A stretch of DNA of 64,000 bases from CALJFL01 sp963669435 (GCA_963669435.1 OY770025.1:496001-560000), one strand, 5' to 3'; positions 33,046 to 42,578 are shown, counted from the first letter of the stretch. The notes: generated by a model from the sequence alone, not told the origin. Program-made: numbers and translations.

Positions 33046-34488
33046 ATGGAAGATATAGAGCTGTACGCAAAGCTTATCGCTGTCACGGTAGTTTTATTCT
33101 ATGTAGTGGCAATCTTCTCTGCCTTTGAAGCGGTCATCAAAGTTCGCACTGCCCAGGGGGCTATTGCCTGGGTCATTTCACTACTCACCTTTCCCTACCT
33201 GAGCGTACCGCTCTACCTGGTGTTCGGGCGCAACCGTTTCGACGGCTACCTCGAGGAGCGGGTTGAAATGGAGGCCGAGTTTGACAAGTTGTTCCGCGCA
33301 GCACAAAGCTCAGTAGCACAGCACCTGATTGAACCCACCGATGACAGCACCCTGTGGAGCATGTTGTACAAGCTGGCCCATGCCCCCGCCACCCGGGGCA
33401 ACCAGGTGGAGTTGCTGATCAATGGAGACGCAACCTTTGACAGCATTTATCAGGGCATGCTGGCCGCGAAGCGTCATATTCTCTTTCAGTTCTATATTAT
33501 TCGCGATGACGATCTGGGCCGAAAGTTAGCCCGTGTGCTGGCGGAAAAAGCCAAGGCCGGGCTGGATGTTTACCTGATCTACGACGAGATCGGCAGTCGC
33601 AGCTTCGCCAAGAGCCGCCTTTGTAAACAACTGATTATGACCGGGGTCAAGGTGGCGGCATTTAACACTACCCAGGGACGGCGTAATCGCTTCCAGCTGA
33701 ATTTTCGCAATCACCGTAAGATCGTGGTGGTAGACGGGGAGACGGCCTGGATCGGCGGGCACAACGTTGGCATTGAGTACCTCGGGTTGAAAAAAAGCGT
33801 GGGGCACTGGCGTGATACTCACACGCGCCTGCAAGGGCCCGCGGTACTGGCGGCGGAGCTGGCCTTCGCTACGGACTGGCGCTGGGCGTCACGCTCCAGC
33901 CTGGACATCCAGTGGAACTTCAACGGTGAGGCCGCCGGGGACACGGAAATTATGATTTTCCCCTCCGACCCGGCCACTGAATTCGAGGAGGCCGGCCTGA
34001 TGTATCACCAGGTCATCGTCGATGCCCGCGAAAGAATCTGGATCGCCAGTCCCTACTTTGTGCCGGATCGCGGCATCGTCGCGGCCCTGCAACTGGCGGC
34101 GTTACGCGGGGTCGATGTGCGACTGATCATCCCCGATGAACCCGACAAGGTCATGGTGGGCATGGCGAACTGGGCCTTCACCAAGGAACTATTACCTGCC
34201 GGCGTCAAAGTCTATCGCTATAAAGATGGCTTCATGCACCAGAAAGTATTTTTGATGGACAACAACCTCGCGGGAATCGGTACCGCCAATTTCGACAACC
34301 GTTCATTCCGGTTGAATTTTGAAATCACGCTACTGGCCAACAATCCCGAGTTCAGCGCCCAGGTTGCCGACATGCTGGAAAAAGATATTGCCCACTCGCA
34401 CCTGGTGACCACCGAAGAGATGGACGCAAAGCCTCGCTGGTTTCCGCTGGCCATGGGCGCCGCGCGGCTGTTTTCACCGGTACTGTAG
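33046..34488 (+). CDS. cls: cardiolipin synthase (phospholipase D family)
   Basis: The 480-aa protein makes cardiolipin by transferring a phosphatidyl group between lipids at the inner membrane. Two N-terminal helices (about 8-30 and 38-60) are followed by the PLD domain pair: the first HKD motif NHRKIVVVDGETAWIGGHN (about residue 222) and the second MHQKVFLMDNNLAGIGTANF (about 396). The family-typical AWVISLLTFPYLSVPLYLVF lies at the start. No clear ribosome site is visible at the ATG. The order and length match ClsA-type enzymes. Confidence 0.95.
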   Translation: MEDIELYAKLIAVTVVLFYVVAIFSAFEAVIKVRTAQGAIAWVISLLTFPYLSVPLYLVFGRNRFDGYLEERVEMEAEFDKLFRAAQSSVAQHLIEPTDDSTLWSMLYKLAHAPATRGNQVELLINGDATFDSIYQGMLAAKRHILFQFYIIRDDDLGRKLARVLAEKAKAGLDVYLIYDEIGSRSFAKSRLCKQLIMTGVKVAAFNTTQGRRNRFQLNFRNHRKIVVVDGETAWIGGHNVGIEYLGLKKSVGHWRDTHTRLQGPAVLAAELAFATDWRWASRSSLDIQWNFNGEAAGDTEIMIFPSDPATEFEEAGLMYHQVIVDARERIWIASPYFVPDRGIVAALQLAALRGVDVRLIIPDEPDKVMVGMANWAFTKELLPAGVKVYRYKDGFMHQKVFLMDNNLAGIGTANFDNRSFRLNFEITLLANNPEFSAQVADMLEKDIAHSHLVTTEEMDAKPRWFPLAMGAARLFSPVL

Positions 34489-34517
34489 CACCACGGGCGT
34501 GGGGGCAGGCACCCCTC

Positions 34518-35864
34518 TTACTCGCTGACACCCATTACAAAGATAATCAGCACCGCAGGTGGCACCACATAGCGCACCAGGAAACGCCACAGGGTGTATG
34601 CCCCCGCGCTCATATCCAGTTCATCGCTGCTGGCCTCCCGGGTGAGAAACCAACCCGCGAACAGGGCGATAAACAACCCGCCCAGGGGCAGCAGGATCTG
34701 GTTGGAAAAGTAATCCATGGTGGCATTGAAATCATTGCCTCCCAGGGTCCAGCTGCCGAGTACATTGTAGGAGAGAATGCTGAAAATACTGAGCGCGGCC
34801 ACCGCGCTGACCACGATAATGGCGCTCTTGTGGCGGGTAATTGCAAAACGCTCTTCCACCCAGGCATTGACCGATTCCACCAACCCGACCATGGACGTGA
34901 TCCCCGCCACGGACAACATCAGGAAGAACAAAATACTGAACAGGTGCCCACCTGGCATCTGTGCAAAGGCGACGGGCAAGGTCTGGAATATCAGTCCTGC
35001 ACCGGCGGCCGGGTCAAGGCCAAAGTTAAACACCGCCGGGAAAATAACCAGGCCAGCCAGAACCGCTACCAGGGTATCGGCAAAAACGATGATTAACACC
35101 GAGCGCGGGATAGAAATGGATTTGGGCAGGTAAGCCCCATAGACCATCATGCCGGCCATACCGACACCGATAGAGAAGAACGCCTGGCCAATCGCCGCCA
35201 GCACGGTGTCAGGTCCGATCTTGCTGAAATCCGGTGTGAACAGCCAGGTGACTGCCTCGGCAAACCCGCCGGCAAAATAATTGTAACCGGCCAGGCCCAA
35301 CAGCAGCAGGAACATCAGCGGCATCATGAAACTGACAGCGCGCTCTATCCCTGCTTTTACGCCGGAGAAGATAATACCCCCGGTTATGGCAAGCCCGACC
35401 AGCGTCCAGAACAGCATGCCGCCGTTACTTTCCAGCATCCCGGAAAAGCTGGCGTTAGCGCTGGCGCCGTCAACGCCAGCAAAGCCGGTGGTAATGGCGA
35501 GATACAGGTACCACAGCACCCAGCCCACTACGACCGAATAAACGATTTCAATGGTAAACGCAGCCAGGAGCCCCATGGCACCGACCCATTGCCACTGTGA
35601 CGACTTGCCACTTTCGGCCGCCAGGGCGGCCATCGCGGCCGGTGGACTGGCTTGACCGCGCCGCCCGATCAGTAACTCCGCAATCAGGATGGGCACTCCA
35701 ATCGCGAATGCACACACCAGGTAGACAATGACGAAGGCCGCACCCCCGTTCTCTCCGGTGACATAGGGAAAACGCCAGATGTTGCCCAGGCCAACGGCAA
35801 AGCCCACCGAGGCCATGAGAAATGCAAAGCGTGAAGACCAGTGCGCCCCGCCGGCTGCTGCCAT
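34518..35864 (-). CDS. neurotransmitter:sodium symporter (NSS) family transporter
   Basis: The 448-aa protein has about 11 membrane helices in the LeuT fold. The N-terminal sodium and substrate motif is VGLGNIWRFPYVTGENGG, and later segments include GVKAGIERAVSFMMPLMF, FFSIGVGMAGMMVYGAYL and a helical hairpin near residue 300. Bacterial NSS members of this size usually transport amino acids with sodium. Substrate residues cannot be read reliably. An AGGAGA ribosome site precedes the ATG. It is the gene downstream of cls (convergent) and lies next to the aminopeptidase gene. Confidence 0.94.
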   Translation of the reverse strand: MAAAGGAHWSSRFAFLMASVGFAVGLGNIWRFPYVTGENGGAAFVIVYLVCAFAIGVPILIAELLIGRRGQASPPAAMAALAAESGKSSQWQWVGAMGLLAAFTIEIVYSVVVGWVLWYLYLAITTGFAGVDGASANASFSGMLESNGGMLFWTLVGLAITGGIIFSGVKAGIERAVSFMMPLMFLLLLGLAGYNYFAGGFAEAVTWLFTPDFSKIGPDTVLAAIGQAFFSIGVGMAGMMVYGAYLPKSISIPRSVLIIVFADTLVAVLAGLVIFPAVFNFGLDPAAGAGLIFQTLPVAFAQMPGGHLFSILFFLMLSVAGITSMVGLVESVNAWVEERFAITRHKSAIIVVSAVAALSIFSILSYNVLGSWTLGGNDFNATMDYFSNQILLPLGGLFIALFAGWFLTREASSDELDMSAGAYTLWRFLVRYVVPPAVLIIFVMGVSE

Positions 35865-35927
35865 ACTTACTCTCCTGTTATTCTTTTAGAGGAAGTGTAC
35901 ACAATTCGATCGCGCGGTTCAGGCGCG

Positions 35928-35946
35928 GGGCCGGTTCAAGCGGCCC
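35928..35946 (-). terminator. GC-rich hairpin at the end of the aminopeptidase gene
   Basis: A 6-bp stem (GGGCCG/CGGCCC) with a 7-nt loop spans the TGA stop of the aminopeptidase gene (35936-35938). It is not followed by a T-run on the minus strand, so termination by this hairpin alone is unlikely. Confidence 0.3.
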
Positions 35947-37753
35947 GCTGAAAATCTGCCACGGGTCGCGTTGCGAGTTCCAGCCACTGCCGGTCAGCGC
36001 CGTCCACCAGTGGTCCGATACACTCCAGCACGCGCTGGTGGTAGCTATCTATCCAGGCCTGTTCCTGGGGTGTCAGCAACTCCGGTAAAAGCAGTCGGTT
36101 ATCAAAGGGGACCAGCGTCAGCGCCTCAAATTTCAGCATGGGCACTTCACCCCCACCGTCTTTATCTTCAGTAACAACCACCAGGTTTTCACAGCGCATG
36201 CCAAAGCCGCCATCACGGTAATAACCGGGTTCATTACTGATGATCATCCCAGGTTGCAGCGCAGTCTTGTTCCAGGCGCGGCCTACCCGCTGGGGAGATT
36301 CATGCACACTGAGAAACGCACCCACACCATGACCGGTACCGTGGTCATAGTCGTAACCCTCACGCCACAGAAACTGTCGCGCCAGGGCATCCAGGTGGGT
36401 GCCCGTGGTGCCGCGCGGAAACCGGGCCTGGTCGAGGGCGATATGGCCCTTCAAAACCAGCGTATAGAGCCTCCTCACATCATCCCCGGGATCGCCGATG
36501 GCCACCGTACGCGTGATGTCGGTAGTGCCATCGCGGTACTGCGCGCCGGAATCAACCAGGTACACGCTGTCGGGTGTCAACTGCGCCGGGATACCATCAT
36601 TGTGGTTGTAGTGGCACATGGCGGCATTACTGCCCGCGGCTGAAATCGTATCGAAGGAGCCACCGTGAAACAGGTCCCCCTCGGATCGGAAAGCGTAAAG
36701 TTTCTCCGAGAGGGTGGCCTCATCATGCAGCCTGCCACCCTCCACCTCTGCATCCAACCAGGCGAGAAAGCGTACCTCTGCAATCGCATCCCGAACGTGG
36801 GCGCTGCGCGCACCGCCGATTTCCACGGGATTTTTGGTGGCCTTGGGTATCAGCGCAGGATCCTCACCCGGTAACAGAGTGGCACCTCCAGCTTCCAGCA
36901 ACATCTGCGTCCAGGCATTGGCCTGCTCCGGATCGGCGATAACCGTACGCCCGGCATGCGCGCGCAAAAAGTCCTCGCTTGCAGCTTCTTCTATCAGCGT
37001 GACGCCGCTGCCCACGTGGGCCTCAAAGCCCTCGGGAATACGCTGCGGTTCGACCACAACCGTCATGTCGCCGCTCGACTCGAGCAGCGCAAAGCTTTGC
37101 AGGATAGGCATCATCGGCACATCGGTACCGCGCACATTCAGCAACCAGCTCACCGAGTCCGGGGCGAAAATCAGTGCAGCATCGGCGCCGGCCCTGGCCA
37201 CCAGTGCGCCAATGCGCTGGCGCTTGGCCTCGCTTGACTCACCAGTGAACGTTTCTTCCAGCAACAGAGCCGGCCGCACGCACGCAACCGGCCGGTCCTG
37301 CCAACAGCAATCGATAAGATTGCTGGCGTCAGCAACAAGCTCGATATCTACCGCGGCAAAGGTTGCCGCTGCCCCGGTATACCAGGCTCGGCTGTGCATG
37401 CGTGGATCACACACCACCCGGGCACCTGCACCCAACTGCTGCGCGATCCAGTCTACATGCGGATCTTCCAACAGGTGCAGGTAGTCGAAACACGCCGCGG
37501 GTACCTGCTGTCGCACCTGTACGGTGTAGCGGCCATCGACAAAAATAGCCGCAGTGTCTGCCAGTATTACCGCCACGCCGGCAGAGCCAGTGAAACCTGT
37601 CGCCCAGTGCAGACGCTCATTGTGCTCGGGAAGGTACTCGCCCATGTATTCATCCGCCCTGGGTACTACCAGTGCGTCGTAATTGCGCTCAGCCATCTGC
37701 GCCCTTAAGGCTGCTAATCGTTGTTCGATCATCTCATTGAGCTCCCACGCCAT
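35936..37753 (-). CDS. Xaa-Pro aminopeptidase (M24B)
   Basis: The 605-aa protein has two creatinase N-terminal domains and a pita-bread M24 catalytic domain (about 330-560). The metal ligands are visible as VDSGAQYRDGTTDITRT (two Asp, about 400), GTGHGVGAFLSVHE (His, about 475), ISNEPGYYRDGGFGMRCENL (two Glu, about 505 and 519). The length and domain order match the eukaryote-like Xaa-Pro aminopeptidase found in bacteria, which removes residues in front of proline. Its ATG lies seven bases after the rubredoxin stop. Confidence 0.94.
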   Translation of the reverse strand: MAWELNEMIEQRLAALRAQMAERNYDALVVPRADEYMGEYLPEHNERLHWATGFTGSAGVAVILADTAAIFVDGRYTVQVRQQVPAACFDYLHLLEDPHVDWIAQQLGAGARVVCDPRMHSRAWYTGAAATFAAVDIELVADASNLIDCCWQDRPVACVRPALLLEETFTGESSEAKRQRIGALVARAGADAALIFAPDSVSWLLNVRGTDVPMMPILQSFALLESSGDMTVVVEPQRIPEGFEAHVGSGVTLIEEAASEDFLRAHAGRTVIADPEQANAWTQMLLEAGGATLLPGEDPALIPKATKNPVEIGGARSAHVRDAIAEVRFLAWLDAEVEGGRLHDEATLSEKLYAFRSEGDLFHGGSFDTISAAGSNAAMCHYNHNDGIPAQLTPDSVYLVDSGAQYRDGTTDITRTVAIGDPGDDVRRLYTLVLKGHIALDQARFPRGTTGTHLDALARQFLWREGYDYDHGTGHGVGAFLSVHESPQRVGRAWNKTALQPGMIISNEPGYYRDGGFGMRCENLVVVTEDKDGGGEVPMLKFEALTLVPFDNRLLLPELLTPQEQAWIDSYHQRVLECIGPLVDGADRQWLELATRPVADFQRAA

Positions 37754-37760
37754 TGCGTGC

Positions 37761-37940
37761 TCACGCTTCGATCATTTCAAAATCAGTCTTGGACACGCCA
37801 CAATCCGGGCACTCCCAATCCTCGGGTATATCCTCCCAAAGTGTACCCGCCGGAATTCCGTCATCGGGCAATCCCTCTGCCTCATCATAGATAAAGCCAC
37901 AGACAATACACTCGTATTTCCTTGAACCCGCGGTCGACAT
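37761..37940 (-). CDS. rubredoxin
   Basis: The 59-aa protein has two CxxCG knuckles, CIVCG (residues 11-15) and CPDCG (residues 44-48), which bind a single iron. Between them is the family segment YDEAEGLPDDGIPAGTLWED. The size is normal for a rubredoxin, an electron carrier used for example with alkane hydroxylases or peroxide defence; no such partner is adjacent here. A strong AAGGAG ribosome site precedes the ATG. It leads the aminopeptidase gene and follows gspN by 53 bp. Confidence 0.93.
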   Translation of the reverse strand: MSTAGSRKYECIVCGFIYDEAEGLPDDGIPAGTLWEDIPEDWECPDCGVSKTDFEMIEA

Positions 37941-37993
37941 GGTTACTCCTTACGTTCCTGGTTAATGTCTTTCAATGTTAACAGCCCACCCCT

Positions 37994-38740
37994 CTACAGC
38001 CGACCTTCGAGTAACAGCTCGTAGCCGTTCTCTATCGGCCGGGCCATGAGGGAGAGCGCTCGCTGCAAGCCAGGGTCCATCACGCCAGCGTCGGTCGTAA
38101 TGTCGACTTGCACAGTATAGGCGCGACCGGACAACTGCACAGAGCCTTCTGCATTCACCGGGCCCTGCAGCGTTAGCACCCGACCCTCGAGCGGGCTTTC
38201 CGCCTGCTGGGTAAAATCCAGTGCGTAACTGCCCAGCGCTTGCTGACCCTGGGGGGACATCCAGGCGGCTCGTTGCCAGACCAGTTGCCCCTCTGCCTCC
38301 TGTGGCAATCCCTCCTCCAGGCGTAAATGCTCGATGCGGGTAGACAACTCACCATTAAGGGCCACCGGTAGGAACTGGCGCACAACCGCAGCGCTGATGT
38401 TCCCCTCAAACTCTGAGAGCTCCACTTCTGCTGCGCCACGAAGGGTAATATCGCCGCTGATACGCTGCGGGCCCCACGCGCTGTCGATGCTGAGCGTCGG
38501 GGAAAACAGTAGCAGGGAAAATGGCTGCAGGGACCAGTTAAGCGCCCCCAGATGCAGGTAACCACCGGGCAACAGCAACAGGCAGCGGCTGGCACTGCCT
38601 CGCCATAAACTGCCGCTAAAACCACTCAGCGCAACCGCCTCTGCGGGCACCAGGAAAGCGAGCAATCTCGCCGGGGCATTGATTACCACTGCCAGCAACA
38701 GCAGCACTACCAGAGCCGCCACCCGGGAACGCGTCAGCAC
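37994..38740 (-). CDS. gspN: type II secretion system protein N
   Basis: The 248-aa protein fits GspN: a single N-terminal membrane helix (about 5-30) followed by a periplasmic part with IDSAWGPQRISGDITLRG, a middle section predicted to be beta-rich and a closing VDITTDAGVMDPGLQRAL and GYELLLEGRL. GspN is a bitopic inner-membrane protein of the assembly platform; its exact role is less clear than that of GspL/M. The start is GTG at 38740, just after gspM. This is the last gene of the secretion operon. Confidence 0.85.
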   Translation of the reverse strand: MLTRSRVAALVVLLLLAVVINAPARLLAFLVPAEAVALSGFSGSLWRGSASRCLLLLPGGYLHLGALNWSLQPFSLLLFSPTLSIDSAWGPQRISGDITLRGAAEVELSEFEGNISAAVVRQFLPVALNGELSTRIEHLRLEEGLPQEAEGQLVWQRAAWMSPQGQQALGSYALDFTQQAESPLEGRVLTLQGPVNAEGSVQLSGRAYTVQVDITTDAGVMDPGLQRALSLMARPIENGYELLLEGRL

Positions 38741-38744
38741 TGTC

Positions 38745-39221
38745 TCAGCCCGCCTGCCCTATGCGCACGGTAGCATTAACGCGACCGCTGGCCCCACCCT
38801 GGGTGATGGAAACTTCCTGGATCAACAGGCTCTGGGTGTACTCCATGGCATACAGCCAGGCCATCAGGTCATCAAAGACAGCCGCCTCCAAACGCACCTG
38901 TATCTCGCCCCGACTATTGGGTTGTAAACGACTCACCGCCAGCCCATGCCGACGAGTGGATTGATTGATGACCGCGGTGAGGTTACGCCGACCGCTGCCC
39001 AGCTGTGCAGCCCCGCTGTTGCGCAAGTGGAGTATCTGCGAAACCATGGTATCCACTTCCTGCAGTGACTCGGCGGTTACTACATTGCGTTGCGCCATGT
39101 CATCGCGCATCTCATGCAGGGGTGACCACAGCACTACGTAGATCACGTAAACCAACAGCACGCCAGCGAGCACCAGCAGACTCATCTGGTCACGCACGCT
39201 GAACCGATGCCACCAGGTCAT
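38745..39221 (-). CDS. gspM: type II secretion system protein M
   Basis: The 158-aa protein has one N-terminal helix (about 11-31, MSLLVLAGVLLVYVIYVVLW) after a short cytosolic start WWHRFSVRDQM, and a ferredoxin-like periplasmic domain, with LHLRNSGAAQL and a closing MEYTQSLLIQEVSITQGG. This is the GspM pattern, the partner of GspL. Its ATG overlaps the stop of gspL by one base (TGATG), so synthesis is coupled. Confidence 0.86.
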   Translation of the reverse strand: MTWWHRFSVRDQMSLLVLAGVLLVYVIYVVLWSPLHEMRDDMAQRNVVTAESLQEVDTMVSQILHLRNSGAAQLGSGRRNLTAVINQSTRRHGLAVSRLQPNSRGEIQVRLEAAVFDDLMAWLYAMEYTQSLLIQEVSITQGGASGRVNATVRIGQAG

Positions 39222-40432
39222 CAGGACTGGCCTCCTACACGAATCCGGGCACGTACCTGCTCACCCTGGGCACTGGAACTTTCCAATGTCGCCGTCAGTC
39301 CCGCCGCATTGATACCCTCGCGTATCTGTTCGACCGCTGTGTAATCGGCCGCCACGATATTCATGCGTAGCTCGCCGCCACGATCGCTGTAATTGATGCT
39401 GGCTATCGAAGTCCCCTGCCGAGCGGCGATCACACTGCCAACCTTGTCCATAAGACTGACGAAACCGGATGTCTGGGCCGACCCCTGCATGGAGGCCAGT
39501 TGCTGCCTGAGTTGTTTAACCGGTTCGGGGGCATTACCGCGAGGAAAGGCCTGCCGATAACTATGTTCGACCGCGGTACGCAGCTGGGTATTTTCCTGCT
39601 TGAGTTGCCAGTAATCCAACGCGGTAGAGAGTAGTTGCAGACCAAAGGCGACGAACAGTGCCGCTGCCACCAGGCGCCACTGATGCCACCAGCGTTGCAG
39701 CGGAAGACGCGGTGCGAAGTCACCTTGCAACAAGTTCGGCAGGATCTGCGACTCCTGAGTCAGTAACAATGCTGAACAAAAGTTGCCATGGCGCCACTGC
39801 ACCGCTGACTGCAATTCCTGGGGAATCAATGCCAGTTCCGCCGCCTGGTCCTGCCCATACACTACCAGAGCTTGCGGGGCATCGGCCTCCGCCACGGCCG
39901 CACCTAAAAGTACCGGTAACAGCTCGCACTCGGCGCTGGCGCCGGCGGCAACGTCGGTGCGCAATAGCACCTTGTCGTCTTCAAACAGCAGGCACCACTC
40001 ACCTTCGCGCCAGGGGAGCAGCTGTACCTCGTTGACCCAGTGATCAACTCCCTCGATACCAGCCAGCAGGGATTGCCAGCCCAGCATTTTGTCTCGATCA
40101 CATACCGCCACCGCATAGTCGAGACCTGTGAGTGGCGCCGAGGCAAAATGGAGTTGGTCTACGTCCCCGGCCAGCTCCTCCTCAAGCATATAAGGCAGGG
40201 ATTTCGCCAGGTGCTTCTTTTCTTCCTGACTGATTGTCAGCTGTTGCAGGCGAACATCTTCGCCGGGGGCCGCAAACACGAGAGACCGGCGACTTTGTCG
40301 CTGCTCAGCGATAAATGCTTGCAACGACACATCATCATCGAGGTAGTTTGGCGTCTGGCCACTGCCTGGAGTAAACACGGCCAGGCGTCCTGAGTGCAGG
40401 CGTAATACCGTTATATTCTCACTGCGTGTCAT
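39221..40432 (-). CDS. gspL: type II secretion system protein L
   Basis: The 403-aa GspL has a cytoplasmic actin-like domain (about 1-240), a TM helix near 245-262 (LVAAALFVAFGLQLLSTAL) and a periplasmic ferredoxin-like domain. It anchors the GspE ATPase to the inner membrane. Two starts are possible: ATG 40432, used here, and TTG 40477, which would overlap the gspK stop (TTGA). The protein-like sequence begins after the ATG. gspM follows with a TGATG overlap. Confidence 0.87.
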   Translation of the reverse strand: MTRSENITVLRLHSGRLAVFTPGSGQTPNYLDDDVSLQAFIAEQRQSRRSLVFAAPGEDVRLQQLTISQEEKKHLAKSLPYMLEEELAGDVDQLHFASAPLTGLDYAVAVCDRDKMLGWQSLLAGIEGVDHWVNEVQLLPWREGEWCLLFEDDKVLLRTDVAAGASAECELLPVLLGAAVAEADAPQALVVYGQDQAAELALIPQELQSAVQWRHGNFCSALLLTQESQILPNLLQGDFAPRLPLQRWWHQWRLVAAALFVAFGLQLLSTALDYWQLKQENTQLRTAVEHSYRQAFPRGNAPEPVKQLRQQLASMQGSAQTSGFVSLMDKVGSVIAARQGTSIASINYSDRGGELRMNIVAADYTAVEQIREGINAAGLTATLESSSAQGEQVRARIRVGGQS

Positions 40433-40473
40433 GGATTGGTTGAATTCCTGGTCGCCTGAGTTAAACACCTGAA

Positions 40474-41511
40474 TCAAAGGCTACCGCTGGCCCTGACAAT
40501 GCTCTCAATGATGCGTTGATTCCTGTGCAACACACTGTACATTTGCAACTCCCGATCGGCAATCTCTACACGCGCGCTCAACTGGAAGTAGTTACTGGAT
40601 TCACCCAGCAACTCACGCATTTTCTCCGTGGTCTTGCCCTCGAATGCGGGGCTGGAAAAAAACGTGTCCATATCGGCAAACCCCGCGTCCGAGCGCAATT
40701 CCACCAGGGCCTGGGCGTCGGCCAGGTCAAGGGGAGACAGGTCATCGTCCGCGTTAATCGAACGCAATATCGGTAAACCCGCCGTGTGGATATTGAGCGC
40801 TTCTGGCACCTGCGGCCAGACCGTGACCCAGGGCTGCAATGCGGCGTAAATCTGCGGCGTCATATTGGCCACCGCGCGCAATTCACTGACACTGCTAATG
40901 GACCGGTTGGCAGCACGGTAGGCGGGGGTCTGACCGAAATAAAAGTCATCCTCGGCGCCGAAGGGTGATACGGCACCGTCGGCATCGAGCCAATCGGCGA
41001 CCGACTCGGCGATGATAATCGCCTCCTGCTCACTGACCTCAATCTCTTCCAGGGCCTGTAACAGGCGAATAAACTGTCGTTGATCCGGGGTAAAGCGATC
41101 GATGCCCGTGGCGCCCTCACGCTCACGTGGGGGTAATCCAGTCAGGCGATTCAGGTTAAAGCGGCCCTGGAGATCCAACAGGCTGCCGTACAACCACCCG
41201 CCCTCCTCAAGCGGATAAGGCTGCGGGGGTTGGGCCCAATCCTCACCCAGGTCATCCCGGGGCGTATCCCGGTTCTGGTCCTGGTCGTAATCGAGTACCA
41301 GGGCCAGAGTGGCCAGCTCCTCGGCGCCGCGCAAGTAGGCGTAACCCTGCTCACTGTGAAACAGATTGGCGGCCCGTTGGGCAAACAGGGTAAATTCGCG
41401 GGACATCGCTACCGCCAGCGCGGTGCTTACCGCGAACACCAACATGGCGACAATCAGCGCAGCACCCCGCTGAGTTGCGGCCTGTGCAAAGTTAAAGCGG
41501 CGGTAACGCAT
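40474..41511 (-). CDS. gspK: type II secretion minor pseudopilin GspK
   Basis: The 345-aa GspK has a pseudopilin leader with a helix (GAALIVAMLVFAVSTALAVA) and a large C-terminal domain. It contains the conserved RFNLNRLTG, EADAIIIAESVADWLDADG-type segment and the acidic loop with GAEDDFYFGQTPAYRAANR, typical of GspK calcium-binding and DALING regions. It caps the pseudopilus tip together with GspI and GspJ. Its start overlaps the gspJ stop by 20 bases; the gspL start codon lies at its stop. Confidence 0.9.
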   Translation of the reverse strand: MRYRRFNFAQAATQRGAALIVAMLVFAVSTALAVAMSREFTLFAQRAANLFHSEQGYAYLRGAEELATLALVLDYDQDQNRDTPRDDLGEDWAQPPQPYPLEEGGWLYGSLLDLQGRFNLNRLTGLPPREREGATGIDRFTPDQRQFIRLLQALEEIEVSEQEAIIIAESVADWLDADGAVSPFGAEDDFYFGQTPAYRAANRSISSVSELRAVANMTPQIYAALQPWVTVWPQVPEALNIHTAGLPILRSINADDDLSPLDLADAQALVELRSDAGFADMDTFFSSPAFEGKTTEKMRELLGESSNYFQLSARVEIADRELQMYSVLHRNQRIIESIVRASGSL

Positions 41512-42139
41512 ACAAACGCCTCAGTTCACCCCAGTCGGTGAGCTGCACGGTCAACTCCACCGCCAGGGGTACCGGAAGCTCGACGCCGGGCTGACTGGTA
41601 TCGGCAATCCAGTTTTCGCTCCAGCTGCGCGAATCGAGATCTGAACCCCGTCCCGCATTCACCTCTTCCAACGAGCCGAGGAAGCGCAACTCCACCAACT
41701 CGACGTCATCGAGCAGGCGCACACGCGCTGGTTCTGTGTCTCCTGCGCGATCCAGTACCGGGTAGGACTCTCGCCACAGGGTGTCCTCCTCCCATACATA
41801 ATTCACCCGCTGCAGGTTGCTGCGCGGCAACTGGGTGCTGTTATGCCAACCGGCCCGTGTCAGGCTGAGCAGGAAGCGCGCGGCAGGTCCGCCAGTCATC
41901 GACGGTTCCAACTCACCAAATTCATCCCGCACCGGGCGCGCCACAAACTGGCGCATATCCCGCGACAGGATGGTGAAAGCCCGATTCACTTCATAGATTC
42001 TTTCGGCATTAGCGCGGCCGCTTTCCACAGCGGTAATTACCGCTGACAAACTGCCGTAAGCGAGTGTAGCAACCACCGCGGTGATGGCCAGGGCGATCAG
42101 CACTTCGACCAGGGTAAAACCCGCTGACCTGCTAGCCAC
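41492..42139 (-). CDS. gspJ: type II secretion minor pseudopilin GspJ
   Basis: The 215-aa protein has a prepilin leader ASRSAGFTLVEVLIALAIT with the G-F processing site and Glu5 in the mature helix. The globular part holds ERIYEVNRAFTILSRDMRQF and the closing VELTVQLTDWGELRRLYALP. The GTG at 42139 is preferred: an AAGGAG site lies about six bases upstream, the leader is then short as for pseudopilins, and the GTG overlaps the gspI stop by eight bases. An ATG at 42190 would lengthen the leader by 17 residues inside gspI. Confidence 0.88.
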   Translation of the reverse strand: MASRSAGFTLVEVLIALAITAVVATLAYGSLSAVITAVESGRANAERIYEVNRAFTILSRDMRQFVARPVRDEFGELEPSMTGGPAARFLLSLTRAGWHNSTQLPRSNLQRVNYVWEEDTLWRESYPVLDRAGDTEPARVRLLDDVELVELRFLGSLEEVNAGRGSDLDSRSWSENWIADTSQPGVELPVPLAVELTVQLTDWGELRRLYALPPL

Positions 42140-42578
42140 CGCCCGCTCCTTGTCCGGTGTCGGCCTGAAGATCTGTATGAAAGAATGCAATCAAGGTGTG
42201 CAGCGTATCGTCAGGGCTGTCCTCATCCAGGCCCACGCTGATCTCCAGGCGATAAAACTGGGGTAGTTGCGTAGGAGTACTTTCAAGCCACCAGTACCAT
42301 TCCCGATCTGCCATTTCTGCACTGCCACTCTCGCGCCCGCGCAGCAGATTACCCGTTGCCCTGGCGAGAATCCTCACCTCCTCAAGCTTATTAAGTGCCA
42401 CGGCCTGGGCCTGGGAACGATCCCGCAGGTAAGCCGTATGATCCAGCTGCTGGTAGAGCCCGAACATCAGGGCCGGTAACGCAATCGCCACAATCGCCAG
42501 CGCAACCATGACCTCAACCAGGGTGAAGCCTGAGGCCTGCCGCCGGCGTCGACCACGCCGACTACAAAAAAGCGTCAT
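42132..42578 (-). CDS. gspI: type II secretion minor pseudopilin GspI
   Basis: The 148-aa protein has a basic leader RRGRRRRQASGFTLVEVMVA with a G-F cleavage site, a hydrophobic helix and a small globular domain with RSQAQAVALNKLEEVRILAR and EWYWWLESTPTQLPQFYRLE, the GspI signature. It forms the tip complex with GspJ and GspK. The ATG at 42578 overlaps the gspH end by 17 bases. The longer reading frame from 42668 has no conserved sequence. Confidence 0.87.
   Translation of the reverse strand: MTLFCSRRGRRRRQASGFTLVEVMVALAIVAIALPALMFGLYQQLDHTAYLRDRSQAQAVALNKLEEVRILARATGNLLRGRESGSAEMADREWYWWLESTPTQLPQFYRLEISVGLDEDSPDDTLHTLIAFFHTDLQADTGQGAGGG

Noticed and set aside
34489..34517. Terminator between cls and the sodium symporter
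   Set aside because: Only a 5-bp inverted repeat (CCACG/CGTGG) with a 2-nt loop and no T-run.
36714..37484. 256-codon plus-strand frame
   Set aside because: It lies antisense to the clear Xaa-Pro aminopeptidase gene, is Ser/Ala/Arg-rich and shows no domain; it is a shadow of GC-rich codons.
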